Part shown: in pieces, positions 14,502-20,159 of the stretch
How positions within the stretch are numbered: position 1 is the first letter of the stretch
Layout of the letters: each line of letters begins with the position of its first letter
Virus record (IMG/VR): IMGVR_UViG_3300045452_000028
Coordinates: 1 to 38,153 of that record
Length of the DNA: 38,153 bases
Reading direction: 5' to 3' (one strand)
DNA from: a virus
The notes under the pieces: model-generated
Seen by the model: the letters and a program-made list of their open reading frames with translations, nothing else
Databases searched by the model: none
What the model was told of the DNA's origin: nothing
Position numbers and translations under genes: made by a program

Positions 14502-14989
14502 CAGCGCATGGCCTCCATCAGGCGTTGACCGACGATGGCGACCGGCTCCGGCCGGCGCTCGTGAACCTCCTGCGGCGCCGCGTTCTTGTCGCGGGACAGG
14601 TGCTCCAGGAGGCCCAGGACCGACAGTTCGGCGTTGGCCTTCCGCGCCGCGTCGGGCGACAGGCTGTTCTGGCGAGAGGTGGCGAACCGGATCAGCTTCC
14701 CGGCCTTGCGCGCCTTGCGCTTGATCGCGCTCCGGGCGGTCGAACCGATCGTGTGAGCGTCCTCAGCGGCGAGGCGGACATAGCCCTTGCCCCGCTCATT
14801 GCCGAAGATCGCGCCGTGATCGCGGGCGGCGACATCCATGGCCCTGAGGACGAGCCAGCGATGCTCACCGCGCACGTCGCGGCCGACCACGGCGGTCAAG
14901 GCGCCATAGGACACCAGATCGCCGGGCTTGCTGTCGATCAGCCGCTCCACCAAGGCGGCCACGTCGGGAGAGATTTCAGTCGAGATCAT
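14501..14989 (-). CDS. Phage protein, possible winged-helix DNA-binding protein
   Basis: A 162-residue basic protein. The N-terminal half (LIDSKPGDLVSYGALTAVVG, then LVLRAMDVAARDHGAIFGNE and GKGYVRL) matches the helix-turn-helix-wing rhythm seen in a group of small phage proteins with a G-R-D-V/P-x-G...V-x-G-x-G-x-x-R-L pattern. A lysine/arginine cluster (SAIKRKARKAGKLIRFA) follows. Its start codon lies directly after the long pentamer repeat array, so the array is its leader. DNA binding is inferred, not shown. Confidence 0.7.
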   Translation of the reverse strand: MISTEISPDVAALVERLIDSKPGDLVSYGALTAVVGRDVRGEHRWLVLRAMDVAARDHGAIFGNERGKGYVRLAAEDAHTIGSTARSAIKRKARKAGKLIRFATSRQNSLSPDAARKANAELSVLGLLEHLSRDKNAAPQEVHERRPEPVAIVGQRLMEAMR

Positions 14990-15153
14990 TGCGATGCCTT
15001 GTGCTGAGATGCGCTGCGCAGCGAGGCGAAGCCGAGCGGCGAGATGCGGAGCGGAGGGTCGTTGCGTTGCGTTGAGATGCGGAGCGGCAAGTAGCGGCGC
15101 GAAGCGGCGCGATGCGACGCAAAGCGGGACGGTGCGCTGCGAGGCGTATCCAT
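14986..15153 (-). CDS. Repeat-encoded 55-residue reading frame
   Basis: An ATG at 15153 overlaps the stop of the 197-residue gene (TGATG), and its stop overlaps the next start by 4 nt. The frame therefore fits the operon's coupling pattern. It is encoded entirely by the 5-nt-period array, giving a low-complexity protein rich in Arg, Ser, Ala and Leu (MDTPRSAPSRFASHRAASRR...). It may be a true small protein or simply a way for ribosomes to cross the array and reinitiate at the next gene. I favour the second view, weakly. Confidence 0.4.
   Translation of the reverse strand: MDTPRSAPSRFASHRAASRRYLPLRISTQRNDPPLRISPLGFASLRSASQHKASQ
14991..15148. repeat. Degenerate pentanucleotide array A (consensus GCGNN on plus strand)
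   Basis: The plus strand reads as two blocks of uninterrupted 5-nt units: 13 units at 14991-15055 and 17 units at 15064-15148, separated by 8 nt. Positions 1-3 of the unit are mostly GCG (21 of 30 units exactly, others such as GAG, GCC or GCA), whereas positions 4-5 vary freely. No indel breaks the period inside a block. Read in the transcript direction the unit is NNCGC. The array fills the space between the 197-residue gene and the following gene exactly. It differs from CRISPR arrays in having 3 fixed and 2 variable bases per unit. Confidence 0.85.
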
Positions 15154-15746
15154 CACGCCACCAGCTGGCGGTTGTCCTGCCAGTCCAGAGCCGTGATCTT
15201 GAAGCGGCCGTTCGTGCCGCCCTTCTCGGGGCGGAAGCGGCCGATGCCGATGAACATCCCGGCGATCTCGACCATCTCCCGGAACACGTCTTCGGTGATG
15301 ATCGGATCGAGGATGTAAACGTCGAAGGTCGTGGACCACTCGTTGATCACGGGAAACCGGCGCGGGACACGCTTGCCAGAACCGCGCACGCCGTCTGAGT
15401 TGGCCGAGATGGTGACGCAGGTCACATCGTCCGGGCTGACGCCGAGGCTGGGGCTTTCAACCAGCATGACGCCAGCGAGAAACTTGGCAGTCCAAGTCGC
15501 CTTGCCCTGACCGGGGATCTGGCGCTTGGAATACTTGGCGGCTGAGGCGAAGGCCTGCATCAGGCCGTGAGCCGGAACCACGACAACCGGCCGCCCGTCG
15601 CGGGTTTCGACGTTCAGCTTCTCGCGCCACGTGCGGGCGTCGTAGGCGTCCCTGTCCTCGCCCTCCAGCATCGGCGCGTCGTGCTGCCGAGACTGCGAAT
15701 AGGGGCTGACCGAGGACAGTGTGAGGCGGGCGATAGAGGTTTTCAT
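15153..15746 (-). CDS. Array-associated phage protein, possibly RAMP/Cas7-like
   Basis: A 197-residue protein. It opens with strand-like MKTSIARLTLSSVSPYSQSR and a conserved-looking block DAYDARTWREKLNV (residues 33-46). VPAHGLMQAFASAAKY (58-72) looks like a helix and FDVYILDPIITEDVFREMVE (141-160) a strand-turn-helix. Close to the C-terminus is a glycine-rich loop, FIGIGRFRPEKGGTNGRF (165-182). I recall similar proteins in other prophages, with the same loop and often next to repetitive sequence, of unknown function. The glycine-rich loop after a beta-alpha unit is reminiscent of RAMP (Cas7/Cas5-type) RNA-binding proteins, but no family can be proven by eye. It is bracketed by pentamer arrays on both sides, whose RNA would be on the same transcript. 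Confidence 0.7.
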   Translation of the reverse strand: MKTSIARLTLSSVSPYSQSRQHDAPMLEGEDRDAYDARTWREKLNVETRDGRPVVVVPAHGLMQAFASAAKYSKRQIPGQGKATWTAKFLAGVMLVESPSLGVSPDDVTCVTISANSDGVRGSGKRVPRRFPVINEWSTTFDVYILDPIITEDVFREMVEIAGMFIGIGRFRPEKGGTNGRFKITALDWQDNRQLVA

Positions 15747-16075
15747 TTGTCAGAGCCTTGCGTTGAGTTGAGACGCGGAGAGCTGCGGAGCCGAGCGGCG
15801 AGAGCGGCCCGGCACTTCGCAGCGCCCGTTTCATGCTCCCAGATGCCGTAGGAGTCGCCGAGTTGGACGTATTGCGCGTGGCGCTCGATATGGCGCGCCA
15901 GACGCGCCCGCACGGTCGGGATGTGCTGCATCTCCGCCGCCGCCAGTTGAGCCCGACAGCGATCCATCGCCGCCGTCAGCTCTGCATCCCAGCGGCTTTG
16001 GTTCGCCAGGTAGGTCAGGTGATCCTTGAGCCGCGCAATCTCCGCAGCGGCCTTGGCTTGATCCGGGATCGGCAT
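15743..16075 (-). CDS. First gene of leftward operon, helical protein of unknown function
   Basis: A 110-residue protein starting MPIPDQAKAAAEIARLKDHL, with a GGAGG ribosome site 7 nt upstream. Residues 1-75 are helical and rich in Ala, Arg and Leu. The last roughly 20 residues (ALAARLRSSPRLNSTQGSDK) are encoded by pentamer array B, so the end of the protein looks like a by-product of the array. Its stop overlaps the start of the 197-residue gene. It lies about 20 bp downstream of the presumed left promoter. Confidence 0.7.
   Translation of the reverse strand: MPIPDQAKAAAEIARLKDHLTYLANQSRWDAELTAAMDRCRAQLAAAEMQHIPTVRARLARHIERHAQYVQLGDSYGIWEHETGAAKCRAALAARLRSSPRLNSTQGSDK
15755..15804. repeat. 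Degenerate pentanucleotide array B
   Basis: Ten uninterrupted 5-nt units on the plus strand, all beginning with G and mostly GCGNN, GAGNN or GCCNN. The array lies immediately before the start codon of the 197-residue gene in the transcript direction. Units GCGGA, GCCGA and GCGGC occur in the same kind of order as in array A at 15031-15055, so the two arrays probably share ancestry. Confidence 0.8.
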
Positions 16076-16100
16076 GTCGCCCTCCGTCTTTCGATGGAGG

Positions 16101-16151
16101 GATAATATCGGAACGCCCGATTAGGTCAATCGGTTTTGACGATATTTATCG
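16101..16151. promoter_or_regulatory. Left operator cluster
   Basis: Three inverted repeats overlap the left promoter: GATA-A-TATC at 16101-16109 over the -10, CCGATT-AGGTC-AATCGG at 16117-16133 over the -35, and CGATA-TT-TATCG at 16140-16151 upstream. They share CGAT/ATCG half-sites with the three sites between cI and cro, so the CI repressor probably binds here. Confidence 0.65.
16102..16129 (-). promoter_or_regulatory. Putative left early promoter (PL-like)
   Basis: On the minus strand TTGACC (16124-16129) and TATTAT (16102-16107) are separated by 16 nt. This is the same hexamer spacing and the same -10 as the cro promoter. It would start transcription near 16095, about 20 bp before the first leftward gene, and drive the whole int-recombination operon. 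Confidence 0.7.
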
Positions 16152-16160
16152 GATGCCGAC

Positions 16161-16499
16161 CTAGCAGGCCAGCCGATAGCGGGCCTCGAACGCCAGCCGC
16201 TCGTAGTCGCTAGCCTCTGCCGTGGGATCGAACCAAACCCGCTCGCGCGTCAGGTCCACAACGAACCGCTGATAGCCTGAATAGGCGCCATAGCTGTTGC
16301 GGCCGTTGACCTCGCCGCAGACGTAAACTGTGGTCACGCCGCCCTCTGGCACGCTTTCCGAGGCGATGCCGCGGAACTGCGCCGAAGCCGGGTCTTTGAG
16401 TTGGTCGGCCACCAGCCGCCGGGCTTCACCCTCGGCCCCAAACTCGCCGCATCCGACCAGCGCCAGCGCTGCGACGATCACATACGCCTTGTGACCCAT
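16161..16499 (-). CDS. Prophage lipoprotein downstream of the repressor gene
   Basis: A 112-residue protein with a short lipoprotein signal (MGHKAYVIVAALALVGCGEF; lipobox LVGC, Cys17). The mature part has VADQLKDPASAQFRGI, then VYVCGEVNGRNSYGAYSGYQRFVVD, a pattern common in small lipoproteins of phages and plasmids with a D-P-x-S-A-x-F-R start and C-G-x-V-N-x-x-N-S-Y-G core. The start overlaps the 3' end of the repressor gene, so it should be made in the lysogen. Surface lipoproteins expressed with a repressor often exclude superinfecting phage; that role is inferred from position. Confidence 0.8.
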   Translation of the reverse strand: MGHKAYVIVAALALVGCGEFGAEGEARRLVADQLKDPASAQFRGIASESVPEGGVTTVYVCGEVNGRNSYGAYSGYQRFVVDLTRERVWFDPTAEASDYERLAFEARYRLAC

Positions 16500-17152
16500 C
16501 GAACCCTCCCGATAACGCGCACCCGGTCCTCGGGAACGCGATACTCGCCGTGGAGCGGGTTGTCGGACTTCAAGCGGACCTCCGATGGCTCCGCACCGGG
16601 AACGCGCTCCAGCCGCTTGCACACCAGGGCGTCGCCGTCCCACACCGCGAACACGCCCGGTAAGCCGATCCGTTGATCCGTCAGGTCTATCAGCACGTAG
16701 TCGCCGCTTTGCAGCGTCGGCTCCATGGAGTCGCCGATGACCTCCTGCACCGTAGCTTGGCCGGGGTCCAAGCCCAGCCGGTCAACGACAAGAAATCGGG
16801 GCAGAGACCAATAGCGACGGGTGGACTCCCGATCCACGACGAAGCCGTCGCCTGCTGAAAGGCGCACGTCATACTCGGGTATGGCGACGCTGCCGGGCAT
16901 GTCGGCCGCCGCGTCCACTTCGGGCGGAAGCTGCCCGACCTGAACGTCGCCCGGCTCAAAGAAGGCCCGCTTGCGCCCGAAGATTTTGGCGAGCGCGTCC
17001 CTGTGGACGTGCCAGCTTTGCAGCCCGCCGTTCTCAAGGTCGGAAACGGTCGATTGCCCCACGCCCAAGCGCTCGCCGAGCTGGGCCTGGGTCAGACCGA
17101 GCCGCTTCCGCTCCAGCTTAAGGCGCATCCCGGGTGGCAGGGCGTCGCTCAT
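16478..17152 (-). CDS. CI-like repressor (XRE helix-turn-helix plus S24 peptidase)
   Basis: A 224-residue lysogeny repressor. Residues 8-62 are an XRE helix-turn-helix (MRLKLERKRLGLTQAQLGER, then VGQSTVSDLENG). The C-terminal S24 domain carries the serine in IGDSMEPTL (S142) and the lysine in LVCKRLE (K179). An Ala-Gly pair at 100-101 (LSAGDG) is a plausible self-cleavage site for RecA-stimulated induction. The start at 17152 gives the standard N-terminus; a longer frame crosses the operators and the cro start. Divergent from cro, with three operators between. Confidence 0.93.
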   Translation of the reverse strand: MSDALPPGMRLKLERKRLGLTQAQLGERLGVGQSTVSDLENGGLQSWHVHRDALAKIFGRKRAFFEPGDVQVGQLPPEVDAAADMPGSVAIPEYDVRLSAGDGFVVDRESTRRYWSLPRFLVVDRLGLDPGQATVQEVIGDSMEPTLQSGDYVLIDLTDQRIGLPGVFAVWDGDALVCKRLERVPGAEPSEVRLKSDNPLHGEYRVPEDRVRVIGRVRWVTRRM

Positions 17153-17188
17153 CTGGCGGGTTTGCCCGATCAAAAATCGTCGCGCCTC

Positions 17189-17232
17189 CGATAAATCGCC
17201 CCTTGCGATTATCGTTTTACCCGATATTATCG
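17189..17232. promoter_or_regulatory. Three-operator intergenic switch (OR-like)
   Basis: Three perfect inverted repeats lie between cI and cro: CGAT-AA-ATCG (17189-17198), CGAT-T-ATCG (17206-17214) and CGATA-T-TATCG (17222-17232). Their centres are about 16-17 bp apart. Two of them overlap the cro -35 and -10 elements. The arrangement mirrors the three-site right operator of lambdoid phages, and the same half-sites recur at the left promoter. Confidence 0.75.
17203..17230 (+). promoter_or_regulatory. Putative cro promoter (PR-like), leaderless transcript
   Basis: TTGCGA (17203-17208) and TATTAT (17225-17230) with 16-nt spacing. The cro ATG at 17237 lies only 6 nt beyond the -10, so the message probably begins at the start codon and has no Shine-Dalgarno. 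Confidence 0.65.
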
Positions 17233-17236
17233 CCTC

Positions 17237-17473
17237 ATGACCGATACGAACGTCATCGACCATCTGACCCGCCGCTTTGGCAACCAGACGCGACTGGCCT
17301 CGGCCGCGGGCGTCACGCAGTCCACCATCGCGGGCCGGAAGAAGTCCAACTCCCTCAGTCATGACCAGATGCGGCGCATTTTGCGCGTCGCCCCTGACAT
17401 GGGCGTGGCCATCGAGCCGCACGACTTCTTTCCCGAGTTGGCCTCCACCCCTTCCGAACAGGCCGCTGCATGA
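17237..17473 (+). CDS. Cro-like helix-turn-helix protein
   Basis: A 78-residue protein. Residues 5-55 form a helix-turn-helix of the Cro/YdaS type: VIDHLTRRFGNQTRLASAAG, then VTQSTIAGRKKSN as the recognition helix, then LSHDQMRRILRVA. The C-terminus is flexible. Position divergent from cI with shared operators defines it as the lytic-side repressor. Translation is probably leaderless. Confidence 0.85.
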   Translation: MTDTNVIDHLTRRFGNQTRLASAAGVTQSTIAGRKKSNSLSHDQMRRILRVAPDMGVAIEPHDFFPELASTPSEQAAA

Positions 17474-17501
17474 CCGATGCCGCTTACACGCTTTTCGTCT
17501 T

Positions 17502-17996
17502 TCAGGCGCTGATCTTCGTCTGCAACGTGATCGTCCTGCGAATGATGCTGCGCGATCTGAGGACCATTCGCACTTCGGCGGTCATCAGCTCCGGGCTGTT
17601 GGGTGAGCTGACCGCGCGCGCGAGGAAGTCCAGCAGCAGGTGCGGAGAGTGCAGCGACTTCTGCGCCGACACCGGCTCGTGCAGCGACGGGGAGAACGGC
17701 TGATGTCCCGTCTCTTGATGGCTGCCGAAGCCGTCCCGCTCGTAGGTCGGCAGAGCCAGATCGAAGCCCTTGGCGGATATGCGCTCCACAGTGAGGGCGC
17801 CCCACTGCGGAAGCTCGACCATCATGCGGCAGCCGATCAGGCCGTCCTTGCGCGCCGACGCGGACAGCTGAGCTTCCAGCGGAAACTCCTTCCGCTGAAG
17901 GCGTTGCTCGATCAGCAGCCCGGTTCCGACAAGGGCCGCAACCGCTGCGATCAGTTCGACCGCGTTGCGCCCAGCCCATCCGGCAACCTCCTCCAT
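17502..17996 (-). CDS. Membrane-anchored protein of unknown function (moron candidate)
   Basis: A 164-residue protein. Residues about 11-30 (AVELIAAVAALVGTGLLIEQ) are a membrane anchor; the rest looks like a small beta domain (GCRMMVELPQWGALTVERIS, KGFDLALPTY) ending in a strand TAEVRMVLRSRS-IIRRTI. It is preferred over an overlapping plus-strand frame (17470-17703) because the protein is continuous and because its leader is duplicated before the next minus-strand gene. The two strands share their third codon positions here, so base composition cannot decide. It converges with cro and may be expressed independently of the lytic cycle. Confidence 0.55.
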   Translation of the reverse strand: MEEVAGWAGRNAVELIAAVAALVGTGLLIEQRLQRKEFPLEAQLSASARKDGLIGCRMMVELPQWGALTVERISAKGFDLALPTYERDGFGSHQETGHQPFSPSLHEPVSAQKSLHSPHLLLDFLARAVSSPNSPELMTAEVRMVLRSRSIIRRTITLQTKISA

Positions 17997-18001
17997 CCCT
18001 C

Positions 18002-18041
18002 AGCTCCAGTGGTGACGTTGAGCAGCTTTACCGTGACGGCC
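18002..18041 (-). promoter_or_regulatory. Duplicated leader/promoter block, copy 1
   Basis: On the plus strand AGCTCCAGTGG (18002-18012) and GTGACGGCC (18033-18041) are 31 nt apart start to start. The same two elements with identical spacing occur at 18364-18403. Each block sits just upstream of a minus-strand start codon and provides GGAG as a ribosome site. Confidence 0.55.
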
Positions 18042-18133
18042 GCTGCATGAGAACGACGCATCACTGCACCCTCCGCCTGACCGTCACGGGGCACGACCTG
18101 CTTTCCCGGCAGCTGTACCTGCTGGCCGCCAGC

Positions 18134-18355
18134 TTATCGGAAGCGCCGAAGGGCCTTTCGGAACTCATCGAGTCGCTTGCGGGCCGCGCCGAGGCCTTGG
18201 TCCAGTTGAGCGAGGTCAAGTTCCGTGACCCCGCCGCACGTCCGGCAGATGAGCTTCCCTTCCGCCTTGAGCTTACCGAGGACGCGGCGCGTCTGGTGGC
18301 CGCAGTGGCCGCAGCGGACGGTGATGCGCGGGTTATCGAGGACGCCCTTCGCCAT
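18134..18355 (-). CDS. Small zinc-ribbon protein
   Basis: A 73-residue protein starting MAKGVLDNPRITVRCGHCGH. Two C-x-x-C knuckles (CGHC at 15-18 and CRTC at 37-40) spaced by 18 residues form a classical zinc ribbon. A helical tail (LDQGLGAARKRLDEFRKALR) follows. It is clearly more protein-like than the antisense frame on the plus strand (18047-18472), which is rejected. The ribbon suggests nucleic-acid binding or a protein adaptor. It lies upstream of the membrane-anchored gene with its own copy of the duplicated leader. Confidence 0.8.
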   Translation of the reverse strand: MAKGVLDNPRITVRCGHCGHQTRRVLGKLKAEGKLICRTCGGVTELDLAQLDQGLGAARKRLDEFRKALRRFR

Positions 18356-18363
18356 TTTCTCGC

Positions 18364-18403
18364 AGCTCCAGTGGATGGGTTGGACACCACCACTGTGACG
18401 GCC
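18364..18403 (-). promoter_or_regulatory. Duplicated leader/promoter block, copy 2
   Basis: Second copy of the block at 18002-18041, with AGCTCCAGTGG and GTGACGGCC 31 nt apart. It precedes the zinc-ribbon gene start at 18355. Next to it, GGGGGAG-TCAC-CTCCCCC (about 18410-18427) forms a 7-bp hairpin in the leader of the rightward operon. Confidence 0.55.
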
Positions 18404-18468
18404 ACCGCCGGGGGAGTCACCTCCCCCCTCCCCGGCTCTCCCGGCGGTGTGCGTCCGGAGGCTGCGCG

Positions 18469-18732
18469 ATGAAGATCAGCCTCTGCGAAGTCGTCTGCAA
18501 CAGCGCCGACCGTCTGGCCGGGGCGGTTGAGCGTTACGTCATGTGGCACCGCAACGGGGCCAGCGAGGAGGCTCTTTCCAGCCTCCGCCGCGAGATGGTC
18601 GCCGACGCCGCCGCCGCCAAGGCGGTCAGCCAGTCCGCACGGGCAGTTCTGGCCCAGGCCGCAGCCGCCCTGCCCCACCTGTCCGATCAACCCGCCAACG
18701 ACACCCATCCGTCTCCTCCCTCTGTGGCCTGA
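18469..18732 (+). CDS. Small helical phage protein, unknown
   Basis: An 87-residue protein starting MKISLCEVVCNSADRLAGAV with GGAGG 7 nt upstream. It is almost entirely helical and Ala-rich, with a Pro-rich end. It is the first gene of the rightward early operon after the switch. No family recognised. Confidence 0.7.
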   Translation: MKISLCEVVCNSADRLAGAVERYVMWHRNGASEEALSSLRREMVADAAAAKAVSQSARAVLAQAAAALPHLSDQPANDTHPSPPSVA

Positions 18733-18786
18733 TTAGGCCCGAGGCCCGGAGGCGTCACCCGGAAACCCGAACGGAACATCCAGACG

Positions 18787-19239
18787 ATGCGCCCCCTGTC
18801 CAACCGAGAACACGCCAGACTGGCGAGGCAACTGATCGAGGCCTGTGGTGGCCTTGAGGAAGCGGCCAGCGCCTGCCGGGTCGGCAAGTCCGCCCTGTCG
18901 TCCTACCAGTCCCCGCACGAAGACCAGTGGATGCCGGTCGATGTCGTGGATGCGCTGGAAATCTACGCCGGTCGCGGCCCGATCTACTCCGGCGCTATCT
19001 CTGACCGCCGTGTCCCGGTGGCCGGGGCGGCGAACATCGGCGAGGCCGCCTGCAACCTGTCGGAGATGGTCCTTGAGGCGCAGGGCGTGGTCCGCCGCGC
19101 CATCGCTGACGGGCGGGTCTCGCCCCGCGAGCTGGACGCCATCCACGCCGCCGAGGCCGACTGCGAGCGCGCCCTCGACCAACTCAAAGCCGCCCGTCGC
19201 GCCATTGAGGCCGCGACGCCCAGCACCGTCAAGGGGTGA
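18787..19239 (+). CDS. CII-like phage regulatory protein
   Basis: A 150-residue protein. The N-terminal half resembles CII-type regulators of proteobacterial phages: HARLARQLIEACGGLEEAAS, CRVGKSALSSYQSPHEDQWM, then VDVVDALEIYAGRGPIYSGA. A helical C-terminal half (IADGRVSPRELDAIHAAEAD...) follows, typical for oligomerisation. CII proteins activate lysogeny promoters. The gene is in the classical position after cro, and is cotranscribed with the next gene. Confidence 0.75.
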   Translation: MRPLSNREHARLARQLIEACGGLEEAASACRVGKSALSSYQSPHEDQWMPVDVVDALEIYAGRGPIYSGAISDRRVPVAGAANIGEAACNLSEMVLEAQGVVRRAIADGRVSPRELDAIHAAEADCERALDQLKAARRAIEAATPSTVKG

Positions 19240-19244
19240 GCGCC

Positions 19245-19592
19245 ATGTCCTGTGACTTCAAGCCGGGCGACGAGGTTGTGTGCGTGTCTAAGGGCGAGCA
19301 CCCGGACTGGCGCTTTCTTACGGTTGGCGGGGTCTACACGGTCTCTCGCGTTTATCCGCCTGTGCCAGAGTGCGGTTGCGACGAGTGGGGCATCGACCTC
19401 GCGGAAGTGCCGGTCTCAGACCCCCTTGAGTTCGACGGGAATGGCCAGTTCTGGATGGCGCAAGGCTTTCTCGCCACTCGCTTCCGCAAGGTCCAGCGCC
19501 GCGACCTGACCGCATGGCTCTCCACCTCTGTCGGCAACACCGACAAGCTGGACCGCCCCCTGAAGGCTCCGAAGCGGGAGCGGGTGTCGTGA
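19245..19592 (+). CDS. Phage protein, unknown
   Basis: A 115-residue protein (MSCDFKPGDEVVCVSKGEHP...). The opening F-K-P-G-D-E-V-V-C-V suggests an SH3-like barrel, and two cysteines in ECGCDEWGIDL may bind metal. The ATG at 19245 has AGGGG 9 nt upstream; a GTG at 19236 overlapping the previous stop is an alternative. It ends with a region seen in similar small phage proteins (FLATRFRKVQRRDLTAWL). Function unknown. Confidence 0.7.
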   Translation: MSCDFKPGDEVVCVSKGEHPDWRFLTVGGVYTVSRVYPPVPECGCDEWGIDLAEVPVSDPLEFDGNGQFWMAQGFLATRFRKVQRRDLTAWLSTSVGNTDKLDRPLKAPKRERVS

Positions 19593-19819
19593 TGGCTTTC
19601 CAGCATGAACAGCCCGGCTTCTACGTCTGGAACCCGCAGGCAGGGCCGCCGCGCGTCCGTCACGACGATGCACTGAGCGCCAAGGCTGAGGCCAACCGTC
19701 TCGCCGCCTGCAATCCGGGGCAGACCTTCATCGTGCTCGCCACCGTTGGCGCCTCGTGCCTCCCGGCGCCGAGGCCGCAGTGGCTGGACCTGCTGCCGGA
19801 GACGGAGGTCCCCTTCTGA
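19592..19819 (+). CDS. Small phage protein, unknown
   Basis: A 75-residue protein. The start overlaps the previous stop as TGATG. The pattern GFYVWNPQAGPPRVRHDDAL followed by KAEANRLAACNPGQTFIVL is that of a small family found in phages (A-x-x-E-A-x-R-L-A...N-P-G-x-x-F-x-V-L), with no known function. Confidence 0.7.
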   Translation: MAFQHEQPGFYVWNPQAGPPRVRHDDALSAKAEANRLAACNPGQTFIVLATVGASCLPAPRPQWLDLLPETEVPF

Positions 19820-20010
19820 TGATCCGCACCCTGACCCGCAAGCCCGCTCCGACGCCCGACCCGCTCAAGGCCGCACAGGCCGAATACCTGGCCGCATGGA
19901 AGCGCCAGAAAGCGGCCATCCAGAACCGGGACGCCCGGGATCTTCAGGTGGCCTCGCTGCGCCTCCGAGACGCCACCACGGCCCTCCTGCGAGCGGAGGT
20001 CCGCTCGTGA
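19819..20010 (+). CDS. Small phage protein, unknown
   Basis: A 63-residue helical basic protein (MIRTLTRKPAPTPDPLKAAQ...). Long helix with regular Ala and Arg from residue 15 onward; start overlaps the previous stop (TGATG). No function apparent. Confidence 0.65.
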   Translation: MIRTLTRKPAPTPDPLKAAQAEYLAAWKRQKAAIQNRDARDLQVASLRLRDATTALLRAEVRS

Positions 20011-20159
20011 AGGTCTCCGTTGAGCACTGCACCCGCCGTCGGGATGGCCTGTGGCTGATCACCTACCGGGCCAACGGTCGCCCGCACTTCGCCACGTCGG
20101 ACAAGCCGGTCGAGATCGGGCGGGACGTGTTCGTTCAGGACGGAAAGGTGGTCGGATGA
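20007..20159 (+). CDS. Small phage protein, unknown (GTG start)
   Basis: A 50-residue protein. The GTG at 20007 overlaps the previous stop (GTGA) and its own stop overlaps the rusA start (ATGA). The sequence (RRDGLWLITYRANGRPHFAT) looks like a compact beta protein. The coupling at both ends is the main evidence for translation. Confidence 0.6.
   Translation: MKVSVEHCTRRRDGLWLITYRANGRPHFATSDKPVEIGRDVFVQDGKVVG

Noticed and set aside
14991-15148. Interpretation of the pentamer array as a CRISPR array
   Set aside because: Units are 5 nt with 3 fixed and 2 variable bases; there are no 25-40 nt direct repeats, no spacers of phage length and no adaptation genes.
17470-17703. Plus-strand 77-residue frame overlapping the cro stop with a hydrophobic N-terminus
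   Set aside because: It competes with the minus-strand 164-residue gene. The ATGA overlap with cro is attractive, but the C-terminal half is low complexity and the minus-strand leader is duplicated elsewhere. This remains the least certain strand choice in the window.
17703-18050. Plus-strand frame joining the previous one to 18047
   Set aside because: Lower third-position GC than genuine neighbours and no recognisable protein pattern; best read as antisense of the minus-strand gene.
18047-18472. Plus-strand 141-residue open frame starting MRTTHHCTLRLTV
   Set aside because: It is antisense to the zinc-ribbon gene (18134-18355), whose two C-x-x-C knuckles are far more convincing. The plus frame reads as low-quality sequence and ends in a Pro/Gly-rich tail.
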